Shown here piece by piece: positions 23,703-35,582 of a stretch of 64,000 bases of DNA. The stretch is from Floccularia luteovirens (taxonomy: Eukaryota; Basidiomycota; Agaricomycetes; Agaricales; Squamanitaceae): contig VSJF01000010.1 in NCBI GenBank assembly GCA_009739215.1, positions 1,116,001-1,180,000 on the forward strand, written 5' to 3'. Both the position numbers and the translations under genes were made by a program. Under the pieces are notes generated by a model that searched no databases, was not told where the DNA came from, and was given only the letters and a program-made list of their open reading frames with translations. Every line of letters begins with the position of its first letter. The first letter of the stretch is position 1.

Positions 23703-26700
23703 TCATAGAGTGCCTTTCTTAGCGTGCCAGGACAAGTTGACGCTACCTGCACCTTTGATATACACTTGTGCTTGCAAGCGACACACCTATGGGACGTCAG
23801 TTCGGGAGGATAGTAGATAACAAAAAGATAAACCTACAGTCTCCGCAACACTGGCCTTTTTAAAATCTACATGTAGGCAGCCACTAGGAGCACGTATCAT
23901 TTGACGTACTTCACCAAAGCTCTGGTTTTAAAAAAAATCGATTGGTAAAGAGGTACTAAAAAGGCATTGAGTACTCACTTCACACCAGGCTCTAATAGCT
24001 TCATACGACGATAGATCGTCGTTCTCTATTCCAGTTATCACTAACTTGCGTTTAGCCTTGTTCTTCCGCCCAGGCCAATCATTTCCCTTTGTCTGGGGCC
24101 AGTCCCACTCTCCACTCAACTCCCCACCGTTTGCTATCGACTCTTCCTCCAACACGTTGACCGTGTCTGAGACTAATCCCATTCGTGCAGCCAGCCCGCG
24201 TAGTCCAGAGCGTCCACTCTGTGCTTTTGCTGCGGAAGTAAGCGATCCGAGGCTCGACATAGGTTTAAGCCTCGTCGGGGATCCTGTAATCGCATTCCTT
24301 CCACTGGCTAATGAAGTTGGAGGATGATTGCTCGGAACCACAGCCGAATTAAATATACTGGAATCGATTGGTGAATTAAGATAAGGGTTCTGCACCTGAG
24401 GCTGGGCGTGGATTGAGCCTTGACTGAATGTTCGCGCCGGTCCGAAAGGTCCAGGGTTACTATTCTGTTTGTGGATAGAGTTTTCGCTAAAGCTACGAAG
24501 GGTTCTTGTTTGTGGCGCATTCGATGACAAGTTTGACCCTTGGCTAGAGCTGTGATTGTGAACAATTGGTCGTTTTGAAGCCATCGACCAGTCACTCAAG
24601 TCATCCTCAAAGCTTTCTGTTCGAGGAATTGTGTCAAGAGGGGTGGACAAAGTAGGAGTAGACGCAGCGGGAGTGCTGGGCAAGGTAGGTGATGGCAACG
24701 ATGAAGGGGTTGGAGATGACTGAGGTTCCGAAACAGATATTGAAAGAGGTGGCGCTGAGTTGGATCCTGGATTTGACGATTGAAGACTATTAAGAGATGG
24801 GGTGGGAGGAGGTAGGTCCCAAACTCCTGCAACAGGTAAAGCAGGTGATGCGAGTGAAAGTCGAGAGATGAATGACACAAGACGTTTTCTCTTGCCCCCT
24901 TTTGCATCTTTTCCTTCTTTTGCATCTTTAGGTTCTTTCTGGTTCTTCCCATCTTTGACTACAGAGCTCTTCGGTTTCAGCTCTTTAACGCTCTTTCCGA
25001 GTAAACTCTTTCTCTTCCTTGCTTTGTCATCTCTCTTGTCATCACCCCTACTACTGCCAGTACTCAGGTCAACCGTAGAGGATGTCAAAGACCACCGTGA
25101 CATTGAAGGTGGGGCTAAATTTCCGCGATATCCTTCGAGATCTTCGGAGTAATCATAAACAGTAGTACCATATGGACCTACATTCCCGAGAGATGCCGCA
25201 GGCGACGTTCCGGGTGTAGAATTATCAAACATCGGTGATCCTTCATCAGAGGAGGTATCCATTATCAGCATCGGAGCTGGTGAAGGACGGATGGGGGCAG
25301 CGTCTGCAAGCACTGAAATTGTGGGAAGATCGGTAGGAGGAATCGCATCTGGGATGAGAGAGATGACGGAGTCAATGTTTCCAAGGAAGACCTGAGAGGA
25401 TGAAGCGTATGGTGTACGATAATATGCAGTCATGGGAGTATTAGGCGGTACATGACCAGGTTGTGGTACAATAGCGTGGGTTTCACGGGAGGAAGAGCGA
25501 GTGTGGGCATCGCTCGAATGGACAATATTCTGGTCATCGCTGAAACTGACTCGGCTTTGGACATCACTTGAAGACCCTCGTGCATGGACCGTGCGAAAAT
25601 CGAATAAATCTTCATGCGCAACCACTGCATCCTCAGCAAGAATATCGTCAATATCATAACCATGAGTGACAGTATTCTCATCGTGATCGTTAGATACGGC
25701 GAGCGAGGTTTCCGAGGCGGAGGCAATGGATAGGAACTCGTCAAGCTTCTCCCTGATTTCTTCAGAGTCAAGATACACAGCATTCCGCACACTGGGTGGA
25801 GACGCAGGGGTCAATGCTAGAGATGCTCGGGTTACCTCTGAGGATTGGGAGAGAGTGGAGGATGTTGATAAAAGCCTTGCCGAGGACTGGCGACGCGTTG
25901 GAGAAGCCAGTGGTGGAAGGGGAGAGTGTTGTTGAACGGGAACACGAGAGGTTAGAGAAGTTGTGGAATGTGATCGGGAACGCGAGGGAAGTGGGACGGA
26001 ACTTATTGATAAAGGAGATGGGCGAGCAAAAACCGAAGGCGTTGAATCCAACGGGAAAGTCTCTCCTAAAAGTGGAAGTGAAGGCTGACGTGCTATGGAT
26101 GGCCTGCGCGTCAAAGTTTTAGATGGGGAGACGGTGAGAGCAGATGTACTACGCGTATGTGACTGGGATAAAAATTGTGGTTGTACAAAGTAAGTGGGTC
26201 CATTTTGTTGAGAGCTACGAGAGTGTGTGGAGGAACTTGGCGAATGTGTTCTTGTGGGTGACACGGGATGGAATGGGAGGCGAGTGAAGGAGGGAGGTAA
26301 AGGTATAACACTATGCGACGCGACGTGCCCGCTGTGACCCGCAAGCGAACTCGTTGGGGAAGGTGCGGATGAAGGTGTTGGTGAAGGAGATGTGGAAAAT
26401 GGACCACTTGAAATTGGTGGGGCTAAGGACATTAGGGAAGCAGTTTGCGCTGGAGGCAGTGGGAGTGGCTAAGGAACGTAAAAAAAGTGAGTATATGCGC
26501 GCATATGCCACAAATTTCACGTATACCTTGTCTCTTCCAGCACTTAGAGGAATATCCTCGGGCGGTAGGACCGGATCTGTATCATCATCCACGGGCAAGT
26601 CACGCACATAAGTAGAGCAAGGAAAGTGCAGCGGGTCGTTTGACGCGTTGTCCGCGGTTGGGAAACCGAGTAAGGGAGAATCTGCACGGATGGCAGGTGC

Positions 26701-26862
26701 GCTTGAATCCGAGTCTGAACGCGCGTGAATGTTGACTCTGCTAGATGAAGCGGCCTCTGTTAGAGCAAAACGATATTGGTCTGAAATCCAGTTGTGAATA
26801 CGAAGGGGGTCATCTTGAGAGTCATCGGAAGAGCGGAGGGAGGATGTATCGTCTTGTAACAT
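23703..26862 (-). CDS. Disordered protein with C-terminal RNA-recognition motif
   Basis: Four exons (26862-26527, 26468-23979, 23921-23838, 23786-23703) join in phase 0 throughout to give 997 aa. Donors are GTATAC, GTGAGT and GTAGGT; all acceptors are AG. The first about 900 residues are Ser/Pro/Thr-rich. The last about 80 residues form an RRM-like fold that appears only after splicing: a beta-strand KLVITGIE, helix YEAIRAWCESFGEV, strand GCLHVDFKK, helix ASVAETVCRLQ and a final strand GSVNLSW. The WCESFGEV and V.F...SVA..V patterns are typical of RRMs. I infer an RNA-binding regulator. The specific family is not recognised. The start (ATG 26860-26862) was chosen because the open frame upstream looks like 5' UTR. 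Confidence 0.85.
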
Positions 26863-29800
26863 TGGGGAATAGGAAAAGGGCGGGAAAAGCAAAGGAGAGC
26901 GTATATAAAACACCGACGTTGGTTGAGTAAAAAGAGTGTTGAGATTTATTTTCCGAATCGATTTATTTAGGTTCTCCCGATCAAGCAACACTTACTTTCC
27001 ATATACAGTCACTCCCAAACACGGCGATTGCCAAACAGATCTCTTGCCAAATACGCTCATTCAACCGCGTGTAAAGGGTCGCAAAATAAGCCGTGTTTGC
27101 TTTTCTTTGGCCATCCTCTTTTTGCTCACTTCCTAGTGCTTCTGCTCGTGTGAGTTCCACTCCATGGACTTCCGACGCTTCGTTCACTGTCTTTCTCTCC
27201 TCTCTTTGTTTCCCCTCCCCTCCACATTATATTTCAATCGTATCTATTACGCACACCAAAATCTCTCACGTCAGTAAATAGCCAGCCCTTGCATGGAAAG
27301 AAATCTATATCTCTCTTGGCAGCGTCAGCCTTGGCCTAGGAAGCTTTCTATCCGCATATAGCCGCCGACCTTCCAGAATCTTGCGCATCGAAGTGCCTCA
27401 ATTACTTAACATTCATCATTACATAACCACTGCCCTTCCGGCACTCTGCGGACTAGTTTGCAGCGGAGATTGGACTACTCCTTGTGCTCATCAACCATCC
27501 ACCGCGAACGTGGTGAGAAATCCCACTAATGGTACTGGATTTCTTATACTGGTAATACAATACTTGTACATCCTACATATGATATATGTATACCATACAC
27601 TTTTCATCACTTTCTCAGCTAATTTTCACACTTATCAACGTTCAAATCGTGGCATTTATCAAGAATCTACAATCTTCCAACGTTTTGCCCCCTGATCATC
27701 ACGGCCATGACGGTCTCCTAGTCCTCACTAGCAAACAAACTGACATGTTCATCATCAGTGTCAGTGTTTAGTTGTCGCCGACGACATAGGAGTGTATGAC
27801 ATTTTTAGTTACAACCTTTTTTTAAATTTCCCCAGCTCCCAACTTTGATTTGAACCATACTGCAACAAATATTTCAACCGATTGTGATGCAACGCAAATC
27901 TGTGTTTGCAGGGTGATGATCCCATTCATTTGTTTACCTGGTGACAGCCGGAACAACCATTTCCCACTCAAAGTATGGAATTTGGAGCAATTGGGAGCAA
28001 GGAAGTAATATCCCTCCAATTTCTGATTTCCTCAGATATCACCTATGTAATCCTTCTTAACGACTACAAATGTAACCAAAAGCAATCCCAACTTACCGAA
28101 CCCCCTGTACCCAATCTACAACTTATGATTCTCCTATTAACGGCTCTGACCTAACATCCAAACACCTAGGATCAAAAATCATACGAATCAACCTCAAAAT
28201 CACCGCCCCTCTACGTCTTATTACGATGCCTTAGCTTATGAGCAGGTCATTAACACGACACCCCATCATTCAATTATCGAAGCGTCTTATTATACGAACA
28301 CCCTTTGTTACCCCCGCACTGTCCCCTTACATATTAAATTCCTCACTTCACACTATGACACAGAAGAGCGAGCATACATACAACCTATCAACATATTCAG
28401 GTGGAGAACGTGCCGGTGTAATCGTGATCAGATAGCCTCCGGCCATTGATGCCATAACATGGAAATTCTGCATGCATCAATGCTACGGTAATATATAATT
28501 ATCTCCCATCATAGACGAGATTACTTTGCCGGGGCGCGTGAAGAACACGCTAGAAAGATAAACATGGCAATTCACCAAAAGTCCAGAAAACATTCCCGAC
28601 TTCCTTCCGAATAAGGTGTTAAATGGTGAGTTCCCGAGGTTCTCATTGCATTTGTCTGCGGAGCACAAGATATGGAACACAGCACAATCTCTCCCCTGAC
28701 CTACAATCAATATGGAGAAGGCGGTAATGAAATCTTTGTACTTTCGAGAATCATGGATACAATAAATACAGCTGTACGTGCTTTCAAAATAACTTTTCTT
28801 GATTAAATTAAACAAGGACCCGTTACTTTGGCGAAGCGCTCATGGGCGCGTAATTATACAAATCACGCAACAATATGGAAGGTGAAGATAACGCGATAAA
28901 GTGTCTACAACATCGCCCATCACTCAAAGCTAAGTTGGCGTTATCAACAGACAATACTTAGGGGACAGTATCAAAATCCTCCATGACCATGAAAGGCCCT
29001 ACGGGTAGCTATGCCCGACGAATTGTATCCATGCCATGAACAACAATTTTTCTTTTCGATCTGATCAAGGGGCACAACCGTTACAGAACTACTTAAGTTA
29101 CAACCATCAAATAAGTGGACCCCCCACCCCAGGTTTACTTAACATAGTCCAACAAGAACAACATTAATCTCTCGACCTTCCCTCTTCCAGCCACAAGCCC
29201 AAAGATATAAGTGGTTTAATGAACATTTTGCTCCTGTTAATTTGACGTCATATAGATTATAAAACCAATATGTGCTCTCTATCTAAAGCAACTTAAACAT
29301 TATAAATGCTAATTGCTTAATTACGCTGTCTATGAGTTGAACATGAGGCCAGGTGCATTTGTACTTAAAGCCCAAACCCGGGTGAATTTGCATTTGCCAC
29401 AAATGACCTTTATTCATTATACATGTTTAGTACCAAGTCGCTATGTATTAATGCAACTCTATCTGTCCAATTTGATTTTTCGGATTCGCCATTCTTAACT
29501 ACTTACATACATACAAGTCCTTTTTTTCAACTCCCATTATGTATGCATACACGCCACTAGTACTGTAACGATATCACGCGCTGAACCAAAGGTAGAGGAT
29601 CATTGATCTCTTAGAGTGAAGCAGGATCGCATGATGTGCCACATCTTGCTCTAACCATGCTGGCGATAACAACACAACAAACAAAACTTGCTCCATTTCA
29701 TGACCAAAGAGGTAAATACTAAAACACGGGCGGTGGATCCTTCATTTTCACATTCCTAAAAATCACCCCAGGAAGGATCCTATGATAGCTCTTTCAAGGC

Positions 29801-32800
29801 AGGTCGTATATACACATGCTAATTACATAGCACACCATACAAGCACCATTTGGCATCGCGGAGTCCCGGAAGAGCTTTAGATCCTTCGAGATTCATTTCG
29901 ACCTAGAGCAGTTTCTAGACCTTCTCAGAATCGGCCAAATACCGGAGAAAGGAGGACATGGATTTGTGGGGTATTACTGGGGTATCTTACCTTCCCCAAA
30001 TTCGGGTTCAGCTGCGAAGACTTTGAGAGTATTGTTTCCTTGAGTAAGTAAGGTGGTATTCCAGCAACTAGGGATGTTTTAAGATTCGTAGGTGATTTCG
30101 AAGTTCGAATAGTCAAAAAGGGATTTATCAGTGAATACTTACTATGTTTATTTTTACCTTCAAAAACTAGAATTACTCACTCATTCCCCAGGATCAGGTA
30201 CCACGAGATCCCCTTGCGCCTTGTACTGATCCAAATGATGCTTATACTTGGTTTAGACTCCCACAGAACTGTAAGCAACGTGATTTCTTGACAGGTGGGC
30301 ATAGCTACCACTTGTTGACGGATTGTTCCAAACACCTGCTAGTTGAATGATCAGACCAATATAGATTGGATATCAGCGAGAGCCGTGATATTTCCACAGA
30401 AACCACGAGCGCTGCCCGAGACTTCAGCTTCAGGCCTCAGGCACTATAGGTGTGCGGTGACCTCGATAAGCTCGGGCTCAAGATGAAATGCCGTCCCTGG
30501 CATGTGAAGGCATAGCTTGAGTTTATTCTACCTGTGTGTCATTAATAATGCTATATGGTGCATACATATGTGCGTACTTTTGTATGCTCAAAAATCAAGT
30601 TGATCAACGAAATATTGATGAACTTATGGGGCGGGAATCTTGAACAGCCAATAAGGACCAGCGCTCGGTGAACTTGGTTACCCAAAGATGTCTATCCTGA
30701 TTCCTGAAGATAAGGGTCCCATGGCCGAAAACCTGATACTACCCACGAGATATGGGTTGTCTTCTTTTGGATACGTCATCGTCGCCCTCCATCGGTGATA
30801 GCACTCACGAGTGGAAAGGACGAATCAGAATTGGTCTTTAGACTTATGAAACTCGCAATCTTCCGAAATGATGATGAGACTGAACGGGAGGGAGCTGACG
30901 CAACAAACTTTATAAGTAGCCCACCCTGATATATGACAGTGCTGCCAAATGTTCATTTCACTAAGATTCGATGGAAGAGAAACACCAAACGTTCGCGGCA
31001 TGATATTGTCGGTGCTGTTAGGATGGGGATGAATAGCACATACACCTTGTCTTACAAATACAACTCTTCCATGGGGATGTTTTATGAGATTTGAGAACTT
31101 CTAAAGCGTCTATTTCAGTGGATTAATTGACGGAAACAAAAAAAAAATAGCTAACTGCAGGGTCATCGTTGTCTCTCATGTCAGCTCGCTCCGCCGCGGC
31201 CCGGACTTACATGCATTGCTCCATTTGGTACTAAGTTTTATGAGCAACTCTACTCAGAATTTCAAAAAGATAAGACTGGAAGAGAGTGTCTACCACCAGG
31301 TCATCACTCACGAGCTCGTAAGTCCCGCATGCAACCTGTTCTGGTGGACACATCCTCTCTAGGTTGGTGCATCAAAGTCTTCTGTAGATCGTGCGGATAT
31401 GTACTTTGAGACAGGGAAACGCAATCATCCCTACTCATGTCCCTCGAAAAAAAAAAGATATTGGCAAATCCGCGATGCTTATTATAGACAGTTGTAATAG
31501 ACTTTCAACACGAGGACAGACTCGAGGCAAGGACTCGCACCGATCTTGTGGGATATTCAGTAGGATACCTCGAGCCCTCCACGTTGGGGTCACGATTCAA
31601 GTTTCTATAAATCCTAATATCAATTTTTAAAATGCAGACACGTAAAGTTTACATAGTATGGAAATGGAACCGAGAAGGATGCTGGGATGCTGGACGGAGA
31701 TGAGCATTAAGCTGATTATTATAAAAAAATATTCTCTGATGGAATCCATATCATTATGTAGTAGATGTAACAAGCTCTATTTTCTTGTTCAAGCACTTAA
31801 TGGCGGCTACTATACCCCGAACCTATGAACGAACACTCGCATCACCTAATCCTAAGAGGTACCATCAGTGCATGTGAACTTTAGACGCCCATTTACCTGC
31901 CTCATGTTGCTAAATGATCTCACACAAAGCCAACGAAAAATTGTAACAGGCTCTTCCTTTTGTATTGTCAATCCTGACGTGAACGACTTCTTGTCTTTCT
32001 ATACTCCTTTATGGCGAGCTAATTCCACTACTTATCCTTACCACTCCGTCATGTACGGATGACGAACAGGTACTCTTTATCCTGCCCTGTTTGGAGTAGT
32101 TCAGGTTTGGATGGCCCCGCACTGCTCCTGTGTATACAGACCTAGATCAGGCACTGGCGAAAAGAAGAGCTCAGGTGAAAGAAGATGATCCGTCCTGTTG
32201 ACGAAACAGAAGGCGAACGAGCGATGGAAATTTCGAATGCGAAACAAGACGACAGAAAGATGCATTGAACCACGATGGAAAACCCCATGCGAGCACTGCT
32301 AGTCCCAGCGACGATCCTTGATATCGTGTTCTTCGCCGAGGAATTGACTTAATCGATCAGTCATGGTCCGCTCCGATGACTATTGGCAGGCACCCCCAAA
32401 GTACTCGCCATAGAAGAGGCGAAACAGAAGGCTCGGTGTCAAGAGGCGCATCGATCGTCTGACCCTCCAGGTGTCCAACGGACGGCAGTGATTGGTGTTG
32501 GGGCTGGCGCTGAGTTACAACTTCCTCTCACCGACGTTTCAACCCCAAGGGCCTACATACCTCTGTTGGCGAAACGGCTCTGGATAGCACACTCTTTGAG
32601 ATTGGGTCATGTGGGCACCAATATTACTGGTGTGTCCTTCCAGTGATATGAGTCTCAGCTCGGTTTAACCCTGCTTTCGCATTCGAATTCCGAGGAGCTG
32701 AACAACTCTAGACTTGTTTCAAGTAGCAGAGACTAGAACTTTTGCGGTCTTCTCTTCAGTCAGGAGCTCTGACGTCGTATCACTTGTCTGTGTTGCAATA

Positions 32801-35320
32801 GCAACCTTTTGGCAAAGATGAAACTTGCAATGTCTCGCAGCTTCATGGACAAAATGAACAAGCTTGAAACTATACACTCGTGCATCGCTAGACTCGACAA
32901 ATATGCCCTCGTATTGAATTGATCTACAGATATGTTGTCTACAACCCACAACAATTGCACACAGAAGTTCAAGATCTGGACAGTCTGTAATACCCAACAC
33001 AAGTTCCACCTCAAGATTTGCAGACTTTTGTTGGTCGGCGTAACGACCGGAAGCTTTGAATAACCGCACAGATTTACTGGTTTTCCCTTCATTCTTCTCA
33101 CCTAACATCGAACAGGGTGTGTCTTCTTCTTGGGCTCGGGATTCGGCCTATTGACAGACGGTGCAGTGGATCACACCCTTGATTCCAATTCTCGCGGTAC
33201 CGACCATACATGTTACACTTGCAAGCTCCAAATGGTTTTGGATTGCCGTAGCTGGTTCTCACAACTATTCTCACAATAAACGTTCTAGCGTCAGAATCTA
33301 TGCGTGACGTTCTCTGGCCCCGCCGCACACTCATGAGCTATGTGAAATACTACATATAGGATTTTATGCGCCACGCCGCCTGATAAAGTTGACAGAATCT
33401 TCAGGGTGCTCGTGGGACTTCGATGTGAACGAATCCACGCATCATATTCAAATCGAAAGGGTTTCCTAAAAACATCCGATCACTTGTAATCCAACTCGAA
33501 AACTGATTCTGAGTAGGTTAGGTACGCGTTCTTTGTTCATGTTTTGTCCAATCTCCATATCTCCACGAATACACCGACACTCGCAGGAAATTGATTGGAA
33601 CCGCAACCCTTGAAGTAATCCTTGTGTGTGAGTAAATTCATCAGTCGCGAAATCTGACCAGCATTAGGTATCAATCGATTCAATCTTCAGCTTCAAGCTC
33701 CACTTGCCTGTGATGGTTATAGTCAGACTACTTCTACTTATAGGCGTCCACTTCATTATCAATTCGTTCCGATATTCAATTCAACGACCCGTCAGCGGTC
33801 CGGCTTGTCAAAAAGTTGACAGCCTATGGATGTCTCCCTGCTATTTTCCGCGGCCGGGGCACTAGGTTCGTGAGAGCAGCCTATTGGGTGACCTACGGCT
33901 ACGCACAATTGTTCCGCCCTCCCGTTCCACGTGTATTTTCCTGCACGTCAACGATGTATGAGCTTGACATGCCTAGTTACGACGACAGGACATCTAGGAA
34001 TAGTCAAGTCTCGACATCAACCTGACTGACCCTTTATTGACCTTTTTTTCTGGTTCACTGCTAGGTTATTATTTTAATCTCGTAGTACGCTCGTAGAGAT
34101 GTGCGTCCTACTCTCTATATGATCCTCATGCTTTGGACGTATTATCGAAGTGTTACATTCCCTCTGTCGCAAACTCCACGGCTCCAATCATGCTTTTCGT
34201 TGAAATCGCTGCAACGCTTCTTGGAACATCAAGCCTAAACCTAATACCAGGAAAATCGTCCGTTTGCTACTATTCCTCTCCCAAGATTCGTGTTAGATAT
34301 GCGGAGGTTTTTGGGTTTCTTCTACCTTCTCGTTCAGGGTCTCAACGTTTTTCGTTGCTGAGCTTCTTTCTTGTCCATTCTAGTTAAGCTTTCCTTTTGG
34401 TTTAACAGTGTCGAAGATTCGCAACTGAGAATCATCGGATTACGCTGCGTTTGCCAATAATAGCTGCTCCTTCTGCGTGTTCCATTCTCATGTTAACGCG
34501 GAACGCCGCCTTTGGGCAGGATCTATCATACGGTTCTTGGAACCAGAAAAATTCAATCAATGTCTTCAAACAAGTGACAAATTTTCGGGCGACGAAGTGA
34601 CTTCTTTGAACTCTCAATTTATCCTCAAATGTATAACATGTTCACATGCTCGGACACATTTCACCGAAGATATACAATATAATCAATGGTCTAGGGATAT
34701 CAACGAATCCGCAGTTTTCTGCAACACCCACCTCCTTTCTGCAACCCCTATGTATTCACATACATAATTGAATGATTTCGCTCTTCGATGCTACACGCTC
34801 AGACAAAAAAAAATACCAGAGTTGTTCGAGACCCTCTATCATGGAACACCACTCTGTCAACTCCGATCCTGCAATGGGTTTAAAGGCCCCTCTAGAGTCT
34901 ACAATCGGTTACATGTTAAGATATTACATTGCTTGGTGGTCCGAGATCAAATAATATTCTATATGTAAGGTGTATACACTGCCCGTGTGCTCTATATAGA
35001 TGAGCTGATGAAGTTACATTGGAAGTAAACCCCTTTCAGGAGAGAAGGGTATCTATTATCGCCTTATGTTGAGTGATATTCCCTCAACAGCGACCTCGGT
35101 TCCCTCGGGTGTCTTGTTACTGTTTTATGCTGAGCGCTTAGATGTAGAATCTGTGCGAAAGAGGTTTCATTGATAGAATTCGGCGTTATGAGCCTGTAAC
35201 ATTATAGCCCCTGAAATATTTCCAAGATTAGGTATCTTAAATGTCATTAGAGCTAATCATGCACGTGGATGCATCTCATTTACAACGTTTGTACTAAGGA
35301 ATTTCCGAAAAAAATGTTAC
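26863..35320. other. 8.5-kb gene desert
   Basis: No supported protein-coding gene on either strand. All open frames are short, AT-rich and without motifs. Those inspected include 27381-27695, 29925-30116, 32383-32646 and, on the minus strand, 32719-33108 and 33098-33334. There is no clear terminal repeat or transposase. The sequence looks like eroded repeats or ancient pseudogenes. The left 400 nt should contain the promoter of the RRM gene. Confidence 0.55.
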
Positions 35321-35417
35321 TCTCTGTCTGGGAGTCGAACCCAGCTTTCGCGCGAATCTTTTTGTTTTGCTTTTTACGGCTGACAGGCGCGTGTACTAAC
35401 CGATATACTAACAGAGA
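35321..35417 (-). tRNA. tRNA-Asp (GTC) with 26-nt intron
   Basis: Read on the minus strand, the sequence folds into a full cloverleaf. The acceptor stem TCTCTGT pairs with ACAGAGA. A D-arm contains TCGGTTAGTA. The anticodon stem CGCGC/GCGCG encloses loop CTGTCA...C. The T-arm is CTGGG-TTCGACT-CCCAG. The anticodon at the standard position is GTC, i.e. aspartate. A 26-nt intron (starting GCCGTAAAAAGC) sits between nucleotides 37 and 38, the canonical site for nuclear tRNA introns. The spliced tRNA is 71 nt before CCA addition, and CCA is not encoded. It lies alone between the gene desert and the NLR pseudogene. Confidence 0.93.
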
Positions 35418-35582
35418 CCACATTAAAATTTCGACAGAATACCAATCATATACAGAGGAATAGGTCTATAAATGTCCACCAATGCAAGTCCTTGTCCATA
35501 CATAAGTAAAAATACTTATGTTGGTACCTACCGTACTTCGCTCCATTTTTCTTGTAGCATTAAATAATTTCCTGTGGATCTT

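Noticed and set aside
32719..33108. 129-codon minus-strand open frame in the gene desert
   Set aside because: It overlaps another shifted open frame of similar length, shows no motif, and cannot be joined to the neighbouring frame at 33098-33334.
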